DNA of 64,000 nucleotides, taken from the NCBI RefSeq assembly GCF_021431925.1, contig NZ_CP090371.1:496001-560000 (forward strand). The letters run 5' to 3'. Both the position numbers and the translations under genes were made by a program. Every line of letters begins with the position of its first letter. The stretch's first letter is position 1. Below, piece after piece: positions 44,626 through 52,820 of this stretch. The notes beneath the pieces were generated by a model. The model saw only the letters and a list, made by a program, of their open reading frames with translations, had not been told where the DNA came from and ran no database searches. Source of the stretch: Halobaculum sp. CBA1158. GTDB lineage: Archaea; Halobacteriota; Halobacteria; Halobacteriales; Haloferacaceae.

Positions 44626-44845
44626 CGCCACACCCCCAGTCAGTCCACGTCGTCTGCCCGCGTGTGTCCGGGCGCTCCACGTCGCCGGCGGCCTCGAGCT
44701 CGGGCACGCCGACGGTCTCCTCGCGACCGGCGGGGTCGGGCGTCGCGTCGACGGTCTCGCCGTCACTCCCCAGCGCGGCCGGCCGCTCGGTGATGTACTG
44801 GACGGTGCCGTCGAGCGCGGGGCCCTCGTACGACCGCCCGCTCAT
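44615..44845 (-). CDS. Small viral protein, unknown function
   Basis: 76 residues, Gly/Asp/Thr-rich and probably largely disordered, starting MSGRSYEGPALDGTVQYITERP. It overlaps both neighbours by 4-11 bp, which supports translation within the operon. No motif recognised. Confidence 0.6.
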   Translation of the reverse strand: MSGRSYEGPALDGTVQYITERPAALGSDGETVDATPDPAGREETVGVPELEAAGDVERPDTRGQTTWTDWGCGDGE

Positions 44846-45339
44846 CGGTCGCCTCCGTACCGTTCGAGGGCGTCCTCGACATCACGGTACCCCCGCGCCC
44901 GGCGGAGGTCGTCACCGTCGAGATTGCCGTCGTAGATCGCCTGCGACAGATCGGTCACCAGGTCACGGTAGGCCTGGTTGTTCGCCGCCTGTCCGGCAAA
45001 CAGCCATACGATGGTCACAACCAGGCTGACAGCGGTCGCCGCAACGGGCCTCGCCACACCGACGCCCACAAGGCACCAGGCGGCTCCCATGAGCAGGAGC
45101 CACGCAGTCTCTCGCCGGTGCGACCGCGGGTCGTCCCACGGCGAGACGGGCTCGGGGGACTGCTCGCCGTCGATGTCCTCACCACCGTCGGTCATCGGCC
45201 GGTCGACGCCGTAGTCGTCGAGGACTCGGTTGACCCCGCTACGCAGCACGTCGCTGCGGTCGCGAAAGTCCGACGTGTCCGCGAGCTCGTCGACGGCCTC
45301 CAAGTCGTCCTTCGAGAGGCGGAGCGTGACCCGGGGCAT
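44842..45339 (-). CDS. Ribbon-helix-helix membrane protein
   Basis: 165 residues. RVTLRLSKDDLEAVDELADTSDFRDRSDVLRSG is a ribbon-helix-helix DNA-binding domain (1-45). After an acidic linker come two hydrophobic helices (about 80-98 and 100-118) and a charged C-terminus. A DNA-binding domain tethered to the membrane could place viral DNA or sense the envelope. It overlaps the next gene by 1 bp. Confidence 0.72.
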   Translation of the reverse strand: MPRVTLRLSKDDLEAVDELADTSDFRDRSDVLRSGVNRVLDDYGVDRPMTDGGEDIDGEQSPEPVSPWDDPRSHRRETAWLLLMGAAWCLVGVGVARPVAATAVSLVVTIVWLFAGQAANNQAYRDLVTDLSQAIYDGNLDGDDLRRARGYRDVEDALERYGGDR

Positions 45340-46670
45340 CAGGCGGTCACCTCCTCGCGGATCTCCGCGATCTGCTCACCCAAAGCGGGCTTCTCGAGCA
45401 GCTTCGAGCTACCCTCTTGCTTGAGACCGAGTAGCGATAGCGCATCGCGTGCCTCGTTATCGCTGACGCCGAGCTCGGCGGCGACATAGCTCGTCCACGC
45501 GCTGGGGCCCTCTGACTCGACGGCGTCGAGGACCTCCGGGAGCCCGACCCGCGCGGACATCCGCGACTCGTCGAGCTTGCGGTAGGGCCACGCCTTCTCC
45601 TCACCGTCGTCGTCGCCGTCGGCATCGTCGCCGTCCGGCTGCGGCTCCTCATCGAGCAGCGGGCCATCGTGATCAACGACGGCCGGCTCGAGGGCGTCCC
45701 AGTCGACGGACCGTGGCTCCGGAGTGGGGCCGGAGGTCTCGTCGACGCTCTCGTTGGTCTCGGCGAGTCGGTAGAGCACCCGGCGACCGTCCTCGGGATC
45801 TTTCCGCGTCGAGACGCGGCCGTCGTCGACGAGTTCTCGCAGCACCTTGCGGTAGTAGCTCGAGGATGTCTCCAGCTCCTGGCTGATCTCGTCGGTGGTC
45901 GACTCCCCGCGCTCCTCAAGCACGGCGAGGATCTGACCCCGGATGTCGCCCGCAGTAACGTGGATGTCGTGCTGTACGAGGCGGCTACGGACGGTGTGGT
46001 AGCTGACTCCGAACTCCGCGGTGGCCTCCTTGATCGTGTCGTGAGCGTCGTACGCCCACCGGAGGTGGGCCTCGTCGGTGTGGTCCAGCTCCTCGCCGTC
46101 GGGGAGCGGCCGCCCGTCGACGGCGTCGCCGTCGGTAGTATCGCCGCGATCGTCCGCGTCGGCAACCTCCTCACTCCCCGTCGCGACCGGCTCGATCCGG
46201 CTGTCGGATCGCTCGACAACGGCGGACTCGGTGGTGTCCAGCGATAGTTCTCGCGGCTTGGCCGCCGCCTCCGAGGGCGCGTCCTCCCTCTCGCGATCGC
46301 CGTTTGATACACCGTCATCCGCTTTATCAACCGCCTCATCGCGCCCGGACTCGGCCTCGAAGAGGACGGGACGGCCGTCGTCGTCGACGCGACCGTCACT
46401 CGACGCCGGCATCGCCCCCGCGAGCCGGTGGGGCTCCGAGCCGTCCTCCGCGTTGGCCTCCGGCTGGGTCTCGGAGTGGGCCTCCAGGTCGGCCTCGGCG
46501 GGGATAGTCAGCGTGAGCTGCACGCGAGCGGCGCGACCGTCGCCGGCGGCCACGGCATGGTCGACCTCGTCGACGTCGATGCCGAGCGCTTGGAGCTGGT
46601 CGACGACCTGGGCAGTCCGCTCGAGCGCGACCGGGAGGCTGAGCGTGTCGGCCTCGTCGGTGGTCGCCAT
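45339..46670 (-). CDS. Large multi-HTH viral regulator
   Basis: 443 residues. About 75-200 is acidic and disordered. AHDTIKEATAEFGVSYHTVRSRLVQHDIH (about 210-240) is one helix-turn-helix and GQILAVLEERGESTTDEISQELETSSSYYRKVLRELVDDGRV (245-290) a winged helix. A third helical domain (about 385-443) carries AAELGVSDNEARDALSLLG. Likely a transcriptional regulator of the provirus. Confidence 0.72.
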   Translation of the reverse strand: MATTDEADTLSLPVALERTAQVVDQLQALGIDVDEVDHAVAAGDGRAARVQLTLTIPAEADLEAHSETQPEANAEDGSEPHRLAGAMPASSDGRVDDDGRPVLFEAESGRDEAVDKADDGVSNGDREREDAPSEAAAKPRELSLDTTESAVVERSDSRIEPVATGSEEVADADDRGDTTDGDAVDGRPLPDGEELDHTDEAHLRWAYDAHDTIKEATAEFGVSYHTVRSRLVQHDIHVTAGDIRGQILAVLEERGESTTDEISQELETSSSYYRKVLRELVDDGRVSTRKDPEDGRRVLYRLAETNESVDETSGPTPEPRSVDWDALEPAVVDHDGPLLDEEPQPDGDDADGDDDGEEKAWPYRKLDESRMSARVGLPEVLDAVESEGPSAWTSYVAAELGVSDNEARDALSLLGLKQEGSSKLLEKPALGEQIAEIREEVTA

Positions 46671-46780
46671 CAGGCCACCTCCGTCAGGTCGACCGTGAGG
46701 CTACTGCCGATCCAGGCGTCGCCGCCGGCGTCGAACACGAGACCACCGCCCCAGCGCGGGTAGGCGTCCAGGTGCTCCAT
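46670..46780 (-). CDS. 36-residue viral peptide
   Basis: ATG 46780 to TGA 46670-46672, starting MEHLDAYPRWGGG. Its start overlaps the preceding stop and its stop overlaps the next start (ATGA both times), so it is translationally coupled. No motif recognised; too short for automatic detection. Confidence 0.6.
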   Translation of the reverse strand: MEHLDAYPRWGGGLVFDAGGDAWIGSSLTVDLTEVA

Positions 46781-46920
46781 CAGGCACCACCCCCGTACCG
46801 GCAGCCGGGACACTCGCCGTCGACGAGCCAGCGCTCCGAGACTCGCTCACCACACCCCGTACACGACCCGTCGCCGGCGACGAACGCCTCGAACGACGGC
46901 GGGAGCGAGTCGGCGCTCAC
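46780..46920 (-). CDS. 46-residue zinc-ribbon protein
   Basis: GTG 46920 to TGA 46780-46782. Contains CTGCG and CPGCR, two CxxC knuckles 16 residues apart, so it should bind one Zn2+ and perhaps nucleic acid. It overlaps its neighbours by 1-4 bp. Too short for automatic detection but well supported by the motif and the coupling. Confidence 0.65.
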   Translation of the reverse strand: MSADSLPPSFEAFVAGDGSCTGCGERVSERWLVDGECPGCRYGGGA

Positions 46921-47135
46921 GCCCGGTCACCCCGGCGGTCGATGAGCGGCTGCCAGTCGGGGAGCACGGTGTTGCCCTCCTGGCTCGGGGCTTTGATGCC
47001 GGTCCAGGAGAGCTCACACTCGAGCAGCTCGGGGGGAGCGTCGACGAGCGACCCCTCGCTGGCGCGGGCGTCGCGCTCGCAGGGGCGGCACAGCCGATTC
47101 GACGTCGGGGAGCCGCAGTTGCGACACCCCGACAT
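46917..47135 (-). CDS. Small zinc-finger protein
   Basis: 72 residues from ATG 47135 (a GTG lies one codon upstream). CRNCG and CRPCERD form an N-terminal zinc knuckle (residues 4-22). The rest is strand-rich with ELSWTGIK. Start overlaps the preceding gene by one base; part of the minus-strand operon. Confidence 0.7.
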   Translation of the reverse strand: MSGCRNCGSPTSNRLCRPCERDARASEGSLVDAPPELLECELSWTGIKAPSQEGNTVLPDWQPLIDRRGDRA

Positions 47136-48082
47136 CACGCCTCACCCCCGAGGGCCACATCCAGGAGGTCGTACACGTCGTCGACGCGCTCGGGCTCGGT
47201 GACGTAGTGCGAGAGCACCCACCCCAGGCGATCGCGGACGACCGCCTCGCCGGCGTCGGTCAGCGCGTACTCATTGGTCCGCTTGTCGAGTTCGCTCTTC
47301 GCGACGAGCCCCTCGTCGACGAGGGTGTCCAGGTTGGGGTACAGCCGGCCGTGGTTGACCTCGGTGTCGTAGTAGTCCTCGAGGGCGCGCTTGATCGCGA
47401 GCCCGTACAGCGCCTCCTCCGAGAGGATGGCGAGGATGTTGGTCTGGAACGCCGTGAGGTCGAGCGGGCCGACGCGCTCGCCCGGCGTCGACGCCGTGGC
47501 CGTGCTGTCGGCCTCGCCCATCGGCGTCCCCTCGTCGGCGGGCTTGCCGACGGCGTCCACGTCGACGCCGACTCGCTCGCCGCCATCGGTCGCGACTGCC
47601 CGCCACTTGTCGAGCGCCTCGGTGTGGATCTCCAGGCCGAGGATCTGCTCGCCATCGTGGTGGATCGTCGCGACCTCGGGTGCCCCGATCTCCCCCTCGC
47701 CGTGCTCCTCCTCGAACTCGCGGCCCCACTCGGTGTGGAGTAGCTCGTGAACACGCCCGTCGCTGTCGAACGTCTCCAGGAGCTTTGCCTCGACCCACTC
47801 CTGCGCCCCTTGCGAGCTCCCGGGGACGTGCTCGGGGACCGCGTCGGGGTAGTCGGCAAAGATGAAGTCGCCGACGCCGTCCGGTGCCGCATCGCGGTGC
47901 AGCGTCGCCGTCGCCGTGTGGGGCGCGTCGACGTCGACCTCGTCGGTCCCGCCGATGACGACGTTTTCATCCGCGGTAGGTGCGGCTTTCGTCTCAGTAG
48001 CCGGTGTGTTACAATCAGCATCGCTGTCGGTACCTTCATTCGTCGTGCGGGCATCATCCCGCGTGTCTCGTTGCGTTGGCAT
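47135..48082 (-). CDS. PadR-like winged-helix regulator
   Basis: 315 residues. The N-terminal 55 residues are acidic; 60-215 forms an unrecognised domain; FQTNILAILSEEALYGLAIKRALEDYYDTEVNHGRLYPNLDTLVDEGLVAKSELDKRTNEYALTDAG (215-290) is a PadR-type winged helix, as is common in haloarchaeal proviruses. First gene of the left operon, with 80 bp to the small ribbon-helix-helix gene. Probable regulator of the operon. Confidence 0.8.
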   Translation of the reverse strand: MPTQRDTRDDARTTNEGTDSDADCNTPATETKAAPTADENVVIGGTDEVDVDAPHTATATLHRDAAPDGVGDFIFADYPDAVPEHVPGSSQGAQEWVEAKLLETFDSDGRVHELLHTEWGREFEEEHGEGEIGAPEVATIHHDGEQILGLEIHTEALDKWRAVATDGGERVGVDVDAVGKPADEGTPMGEADSTATASTPGERVGPLDLTAFQTNILAILSEEALYGLAIKRALEDYYDTEVNHGRLYPNLDTLVDEGLVAKSELDKRTNEYALTDAGEAVVRDRLGWVLSHYVTEPERVDDVYDLLDVALGGEA

Positions 48083-48162
48083 CCTTGATCGGGATTCGCA
48101 TCGGGACGGCGGCCCACGCGGCCGGATTCAATTGGACCTGAGGCCGGGCGCGTGGGATACCG

Positions 48163-48312
48163 TTAGTTCTGTGCCGGTGCATCGCGATGGGCATCCTCGA
48201 CCTCATCGAGGAGGCCGTTGATCACGTCGTCGAAGGAAACACCCGGCTCACGCCTGTCATTCAGACGCTTCCAAGTGTCCCGACTTATCCGGACGGTAGT
48301 GTCATCGCCCAT
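48163..48312 (-). CDS. 49-residue ribbon-helix-helix regulator
   Basis: ATG 48312 to TAA 48163-48165. TTVRISRDTWKRLNDRREPGVSFDDVINGLLDEV is a complete Arc/CopG-like fold. It is divergent from a similar protein (48413-48592), with 100 bp between. The palindrome TATGCATGCATA lies 15-26 bp upstream of its start, so autorepression is likely. Absent from longer-frame predictions because of its size. Confidence 0.75.
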   Translation of the reverse strand: MGDDTTVRISRDTWKRLNDRREPGVSFDDVINGLLDEVEDAHRDAPAQN

Positions 48313-48412
48313 CGTACTTCACCATGTATGCATGCATAATAAGCACTTTGGAGCCTAAGCTACTTGCATCCTTGGGGCACCGTATATATGCACACAACTT
48401 CCAGAACATCGT
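48313..48412. promoter_or_regulatory. Divergent operator-promoter of the two ribbon-helix-helix genes
   Basis: The minus-strand promoter CTTATTATG (about 48335-48343) overlaps the perfect 12-bp palindrome TATGCATGCATA (48327-48338). The plus-strand TATA element GTATATATG sits at 48382-48390, about 25 nt before ATG 48413. TGCAT also occurs at 48365. The layout resembles a genetic switch. Confidence 0.6.
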
Positions 48413-48592
48413 ATGTCCGAAGACGGAGACGGCGACACGTCCATCCGGATCAAGATCGAAACGTGGCGTCGGCTGAAGGACCGGAAGACCATGCCTGACG
48501 ACTCGTTCGACAGCGTGATCAACGAGCTGCTCGACATCGCCGAGGAGGCTGAAGAGGGAAATCCGAGTAAGGTCCCCGCTTCTGCCGACTGA
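48413..48592 (+). CDS. 59-residue ribbon-helix-helix protein
   Basis: ATG 48413 to TGA 48590-48592. DTSIRIKIETWRRLKDRKTMPDDSFDSVINELLDIAEEA matches the fold and several positions (RLxDR, SFDxVIN) of its divergent neighbour, so the two are paralogues. It probably competes for, or shares, the operator between them. Confidence 0.75.
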   Translation: MSEDGDGDTSIRIKIETWRRLKDRKTMPDDSFDSVINELLDIAEEAEEGNPSKVPASAD

Positions 48593-48594
48593 CG

Positions 48595-48918
48595 TCACGC
48601 TCTCTCCTCCAGTTCGACGTCGACGTTCACGTGTTCGAGCGCCGCCCGAACCCACGGCGGGATGACGACCACTTGCGCCGGCGTGATCCGCTCGGCGACC
48701 CCTTCGTGATCAACGCGATAGCGCCACGTCTCACCGGCGTGTGAGAGCCGGACGCACTGGCCGTCGCCGTCGGCCTCGACTTCGATCGTCGCGTGACGAT
48801 CGCCGGTCGACACGTCGAGCCCGGCCTCGTAGAGATCGAGCTCGAACGTGGACCGGCGCGATTTGCTCTCAGGCACACCCCGACCGACGCGCCGAACCAC
48901 GGAAAAACGGGGGGTCAT
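48595..48918 (-). CDS. Viral protein of unknown function
   Basis: 107 residues from ATG 48918 (MTPRFSVVRRVGRGVPES). Beta-rich N-terminal domain (TFELDLYEAGLDV...ATIEVEA) and a C-terminal strand VNVDVELEERA. It converges on the ribbon-helix-helix gene with 2 bp between stops. No family recognised. Confidence 0.6.
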   Translation of the reverse strand: MTPRFSVVRRVGRGVPESKSRRSTFELDLYEAGLDVSTGDRHATIEVEADGDGQCVRLSHAGETWRYRVDHEGVAERITPAQVVVIPPWVRAALEHVNVDVELEERA

Positions 48919-48980
48919 TTCCGGCCCCACATCGGTCGAGTTGCAGTAAGTATATTGCACCGACACTATGCATTGAACCC

Positions 48981-49460
48981 GTGTCGTCAACGAAGTATTG
49001 CGTCTCGTGCGGGTCTGAGATCGATGCGTCCGCGCAGTTTTGCCCTGAGTGCGGGCACGAGGTAGGAGCGTCGTCGACGAGCATGGTCAAGTCGGGCGAC
49101 GCTGAGACACGCAGCCGCTCAGAGACGGTGGCCGACGACGAGTGGGACGACCCCGCGGGCGTTGGGCGGTCGTCGGGCGGTGGCGGGTGGGGGCTCCGTG
49201 GTCGAGAGACGATGTTCTATGTCGGGCTCGTCCTCGGGATCGCCGCCGTCATCTTCTTCGGGTGGGTGTTCTTCCTCATCGCGATCCCCGAGGCGCTGCT
49301 GGCGCTGCGGGGAAGCACGCTGCAGAATTCGTTCCCGTCGGACGCGCGGGACAACCCAGCCGTCGAGGGCTCGCTCCTCGCGATGCGGCTGTACGGAAAC
49401 TTCATATTGTTAATGATGGCATTGGGGTTCATCGCGGGGATCCTACTCGTCGCGTTGTAG
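48981..49460 (+). CDS. Zinc-ribbon protein with two membrane helices
   Basis: 159 residues from GTG 48981. The N-terminus CVSCGSEIDASAQFCPECGHEV is a zinc ribbon; two strong helices follow (about 78-98 and 138-158). Such proteins occur across haloarchaea and their viruses with unknown function. Start chosen because the ribbon begins at once; the longer frame is Arg-rich. Confidence 0.72.
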   Translation: MSSTKYCVSCGSEIDASAQFCPECGHEVGASSTSMVKSGDAETRSRSETVADDEWDDPAGVGRSSGGGGWGLRGRETMFYVGLVLGIAAVIFFGWVFFLIAIPEALLALRGSTLQNSFPSDARDNPAVEGSLLAMRLYGNFILLMMALGFIAGILLVAL

Positions 49461-49470
49461 GAGACCGCGA

Positions 49471-50556
49471 TCACTCCGGCGTCGCGCCCTGACCTACGTC
49501 CCCGAGTGGGTCGACCGGCGACTCGAGATCCGGGTCGAGCGGGACGTAGCGAACACCGCCGCCATCGCCGATCCGGTTGATGAGGTCGTAGTCGCGGAGC
49601 TTCTGCAGCTTATTCCTGCGCGATCGCTTCGAGATCGGGTGGCTGTCGGTCGTGTAGACGTCGTCGGTGACCTCGTCGTAGCGGTTGTGCAGCGCGCCGG
49701 CGTCGATCCCGCCCGCCCCCGCCTCTTGAATGAGTGCGTAGAGGACCTGATGGTGGTACGGGAGGCTGTTTAGATTCGCCTTGCGGATCTCGTCGCGAGC
49801 GCGCTCGCGACCGATCTCGATGTGGCGGTCGGAGATCTCCCGGGCCTCCTGCTCGCCGGCGACGACAGCGGCATACCGGAGCGTCTGGATCCCACGCCGG
49901 GCCGCGCCGGCTGCCTTGTCGGCGACGCGCTCGAGCGTACTGCGGTCCCACGCTTGCGGGGGGAGTCCCTGCTGGGCCCGCGGCTCGAGGATGTCCGCGA
50001 GCTCGTCGACGCCGTATCGCGTGAGCTCGATCTGGTTGCGAGAGTGCCACGGCTCGCCACCCACCTGGTCGGCCTCGTGGCGGACCAGCCACTCCTCGAG
50101 GTCGTGGATGATAACGATCGCGGCGACGCCCGGCGCGCGCTCGACCGCTTGGAGGACCTCCGTCTCGTGGAGGTCGTCGGCCTCGTCCAGCAGGAGGACG
50201 GCGGGCCCCTCAAGGGACCGGAGTCGCTGCTTGCGTTCGTCGATGGACAGCGCGCGGTGGACGTCGCCGTCGACGGGCAGCTGCTCGAGGGCGCGCAGGA
50301 GGATCCCGCCAGTCGTTTTTCCGAGGCAGCGGATCTTCGCGACGTTGAGGGCGGCCTCCTCCTGGTAGCGAGTGAGACAGTGGCGCGCGAGGGTGGTTTT
50401 CCCGACGCCGGAGGGGCCGTGGATGAGGACGTCGTTGTCGGTGTACCCCCGACTGATCGATGAGAGGCGCGAGAAGAGTTTCTCGGTTGGTTGCTCGCGA
50501 TGCTCGAGCCGCCGCGGCAACCAGTCGTCGCGGAAGACGCGTCGGTCCGACAACAT
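49471..50556 (-). CDS. Orc1/Cdc6-like AAA+ ATPase
   Basis: 361 residues from ATG 50556 (MLSDRRVFRDDWLPRRLEHR, the usual Orc1/Cdc6 opening). Walker A GPSGVGKT at 47-54, Walker B LLLDEADD at 121-128, and a C-terminal winged helix (about 270-345) with SLPYHHQVLYALIQEAG. Orc1/Cdc6 proteins open replication origins, so this is probably the initiator of provirus replication. A longer frame to 50655 starts before the motif. Confidence 0.87.
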   Translation of the reverse strand: MLSDRRVFRDDWLPRRLEHREQPTEKLFSRLSSISRGYTDNDVLIHGPSGVGKTTLARHCLTRYQEEAALNVAKIRCLGKTTGGILLRALEQLPVDGDVHRALSIDERKQRLRSLEGPAVLLLDEADDLHETEVLQAVERAPGVAAIVIIHDLEEWLVRHEADQVGGEPWHSRNQIELTRYGVDELADILEPRAQQGLPPQAWDRSTLERVADKAAGAARRGIQTLRYAAVVAGEQEAREISDRHIEIGRERARDEIRKANLNSLPYHHQVLYALIQEAGAGGIDAGALHNRYDEVTDDVYTTDSHPISKRSRRNKLQKLRDYDLINRIGDGGGVRYVPLDPDLESPVDPLGDVGQGATPE

Positions 50557-50615
50557 ACCCGTCTCGTCGCTGACGTGTGGAGGTGATATAAACCGGAGGG
50601 TGACTTCCGGCCGCT

Positions 50616-50900
50616 TTAAGAGTTGGTAGAAATCAACGACTCGAATTCGTCCCACTCAGCGCCCAGCACCTGGTATCGCCAATACAGCGTGTGGGCGTAG
50701 GCCTGCCGGCACCGGTCGCCGTCAACCTGGTTGTGGTCGATGTCGTCGATCCCACGCCCGCGGCCGTGACAGATCCCGCAGCAGATCCACCCGGTCGGCT
50801 CACCCCTCGCGATCCCGTCGACGGTGACCGGCGTGTGTGATACCTCGATGTGGTAGTACGTGTCCGGGTCGAGCGGGCTGGGGCCGGCTGGCTTCTTCAT
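50616..50900 (-). CDS. Small zinc-binding viral protein
   Basis: 94 residues from ATG 50900 (MKKPAGPSPLDPDTYYHIEV). GWICCGICHGRGRG is a cysteine cluster like part of a DnaJ-type zinc knuckle. Overlaps the upstream gene by 4 bp. Function unknown. Confidence 0.65.
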   Translation of the reverse strand: MKKPAGPSPLDPDTYYHIEVSHTPVTVDGIARGEPTGWICCGICHGRGRGIDDIDHNQVDGDRCRQAYAHTLYWRYQVLGAEWDEFESLISTNS

Positions 50901-51133
50901 GGTCCGGCCTCCGCGTCGACGACGCCATCGCGATCGCGACGCCCGAACTCGCCGTGGAGATCGGCCTCGACCCACACCGCGGTGACGCGCTCGTTGCCAC
51001 CGCCGACCCACTCGCCACCTTCGCGGCGCTCCTCGAGGAGATCCCACGCACCGTCCGGTCGGCGCTCGATCCTCGTCCGCCGGCGCACGCCGTCCGACTC
51101 GGTCCGCGCGAGGATGAGCGACTCGGGGATCAT
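50897..51133 (-). CDS. Viral protein of unknown function
   Basis: 78 residues, charged, with strands RRTRIERRPDGAWDLLEERREGGEW. Coupled by 4-bp overlaps to both neighbours. No recognised motif. Confidence 0.6.
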   Translation of the reverse strand: MIPESLILARTESDGVRRRTRIERRPDGAWDLLEERREGGEWVGGGNERVTAVWVEADLHGEFGRRDRDGVVDAEAGP

Positions 51134-51453
51134 CGGTACACCTCCCAGCGGGCGTCCGCACGCATCGTCGCGATGCTCTTCGCGAGCTCGTCGTCAGGGT
51201 CGGGACACCGGTAGTGCCGGTTGCGGAGCGTCACCGTGGCCGCGACGTAGTCGCCGTCGCGCTCGTCGACGACCGCGCGGAACCGCGGGAGCTCCGGCTC
51301 CAGCTCGGAGGTGTCCTCACGGACGGGATCGCGCGCCTCGGTGCAGCGGAGCACGTCGCCCGGCTCGAGCGCGTCCCACCGGTCGGGCCGCGTAACCGCC
51401 TCGCCGGTGCGGTCGCCGGCGGCGCTGTCGTCGGCGTCGGTCGCGACGGTCAC
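51130..51453 (-). CDS. Viral protein of unknown function
   Basis: 107 residues from GTG 51453, overlapping the SWIM gene by 4 bp. RFRAVVDERDGDYVAATVTLRNRHY suggests a small beta fold; the C-terminus is helical. Not recognised. Confidence 0.6.
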   Translation of the reverse strand: MTVATDADDSAAGDRTGEAVTRPDRWDALEPGDVLRCTEARDPVREDTSELEPELPRFRAVVDERDGDYVAATVTLRNRHYRCPDPDDELAKSIATMRADARWEVYR

Positions 51454-51797
51454 GCCTCGAGCACCTCCGTCGTGCCGTCGACGCGCTCGATGCGCGGCGC
51501 GCCGGACACGTGCTGGCCGAGCAGCGGGTCGAGTCGCGAGCGGTCGACCCAGGCGGGGATCGTCCGCTCGCCTCTGGCGTACTCGGCGCGGCGGATGTGA
51601 CGACACCGAACGCCACGATGCAGGCAATCAGGGCAGTCGCAAACCCCGGCCCGCAGATCGACGGCGTAAATTCGACCGGAGTCGGAGACGACTTTGAAAC
51701 GCTCAGAGTCGTCGGTGGGGAGGACGACCATCGCCGACGTAAGCGCCGAAGCGGAACGCTTGTTGAGAGACGACTCGATTGACGGCGTCGTGCTCAT
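51450..51797 (-). CDS. SWIM zinc-finger protein
   Basis: 115 residues from ATG 51797. The SWIM motif is Cys53-x-Cys55, then Cys65-x-His67 (VCDCPDCLHRGVRCRH). SWIM domains bind DNA or protein and are frequent in haloarchaea. Start overlaps the homing-endonuclease stop by 4 bp. Confidence 0.75.
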   Translation of the reverse strand: MSTTPSIESSLNKRSASALTSAMVVLPTDDSERFKVVSDSGRIYAVDLRAGVCDCPDCLHRGVRCRHIRRAEYARGERTIPAWVDRSRLDPLLGQHVSGAPRIERVDGTTEVLEA

Positions 51798-52537
51798 GCT
51801 GTCACCTCTTGCTTGAGCTCGTCGTACTGTTCCCGTGAACGGTGCTCCCACTTGTACTCGAACCCAGGCGGAGCTGGGCCCATCCACGAGAGTAGTTGCT
51901 TTGTGCCGTCGAGATCGAACCGCACGAGTGGCTCGCTCCAGTTCGGATCGAAGCCGTGGATGCGGAACAGCCGGCAGAGAAACTCCGCACGATCGGCTTC
52001 GTTGTGTGTCCCGAACGCTGCGAACGCATGCTCGCGATCGCTCCACGAGAGCCCACCGTCCGAGCAGTACCAGGCCTTCGTGATCGTCGGGTTGAGATCC
52101 AGCGTAGAGGGGTACCGGATGGTGTCGTCCGGATACCACTCCTCACGGATCTGTGTTAGCGCTGGGTGTGCACGGATCCGGAGCATGTAGATGTCGCTGT
52201 ACTCCCACTCCCCGCCAGAGTTGTCGAACTTAGGGTACTTTGCGGCGTTCTCTTGCAGTTCTGCACCGGTTGATTTGAGCACTGGCTCAACCGCGAGCCG
52301 CTCTCCAAATCTCGAAAACAGCCACCGAAGCCAACGCTCGTTCGTACTTGAGACGGTCATCGAGGCATGTCCTCCGTCTCTGCGCGCTTTCTGTACGCAC
52401 CCGTCCCCCATTGTGAGTCCGATGAGCAAATTGTGCTGCTCCTCGGTCAGATCGGGGTACGTGCACGACTGCGACTTGCTGTAATGCAGATTGATTACCT
52501 GGAACTCACGACCGCAAGAGTGGCACTCGACTGTCAT
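51794..52537 (-). CDS. Free-standing LAGLIDADG homing endonuclease
   Basis: 247 residues from ATG 52537. An N-terminal zinc site (Cys5, Cys8, His18, Cys25), then the first LAGLIDADG helix LLIGLTMGDG (37-46) and the second KAWYCSDGGL (about 153-162) preceded by WYPDDTIRYPSTLDLNPT, both with the catalytic Asp. Such enzymes cut specific sites and move themselves. It is embedded with 4-bp overlaps in an operon, so it has no separate promoter. Codon use is slightly more AT-rich than its neighbours. Confidence 0.82.
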   Translation of the reverse strand: MTVECHSCGREFQVINLHYSKSQSCTYPDLTEEQHNLLIGLTMGDGCVQKARRDGGHASMTVSSTNERWLRWLFSRFGERLAVEPVLKSTGAELQENAAKYPKFDNSGGEWEYSDIYMLRIRAHPALTQIREEWYPDDTIRYPSTLDLNPTITKAWYCSDGGLSWSDREHAFAAFGTHNEADRAEFLCRLFRIHGFDPNWSEPLVRFDLDGTKQLLSWMGPAPPGFEYKWEHRSREQYDELKQEVTA

Positions 52538-52698
52538 CGGTCGCCCTCCACGGCAGCGCGCACGCAGTCGAGACACCGCCCCCAGCGCCGGTGGATCACG
52601 CCGTGAGTCTCACAGCGCATGAGTTGGTCGTCGGGCGTCCCGCGCTCGTCGTGGGGCGCGCGGTCGGCTGCGTGGGCGTTGGCTGGGGAGAGACTCAC
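52534..52698 (-). CDS. 54-residue zinc-finger protein
   Basis: GTG 52698 to TGA 52534-52536. MRCETHGVIHRRWGRCLDC gives CxxH and CxxC metal ligands. It overlaps its neighbours by 4 bp on each side. Unknown function; too short for automatic detection. Confidence 0.6.
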   Translation of the reverse strand: MSLSPANAHAADRAPHDERGTPDDQLMRCETHGVIHRRWGRCLDCVRAAVEGDR

Positions 52699-52820
52699 GC
52701 CGAGCCCTCCGTGACCGCGGTGACGCGCAGGCCATCAGTCGCGAACGCTTCGGCGACCCACGCGATATCGGTCGTGTAGACGCCGGCGGCACCGTGGACG
52801 CGGTAGGTCGTCGTCGCCAT
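52695..52820 (-). CDS. 41-residue viral peptide
   Basis: ATG 52820, MATTTYRVHGAAGVYTT. Beta-alpha-beta outline with WVAEAFATDGLRVTAV. Coupled to both neighbours by 1-4 bp overlaps. Not recognised. Confidence 0.55.
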   Translation of the reverse strand: MATTTYRVHGAAGVYTTDIAWVAEAFATDGLRVTAVTEGSA

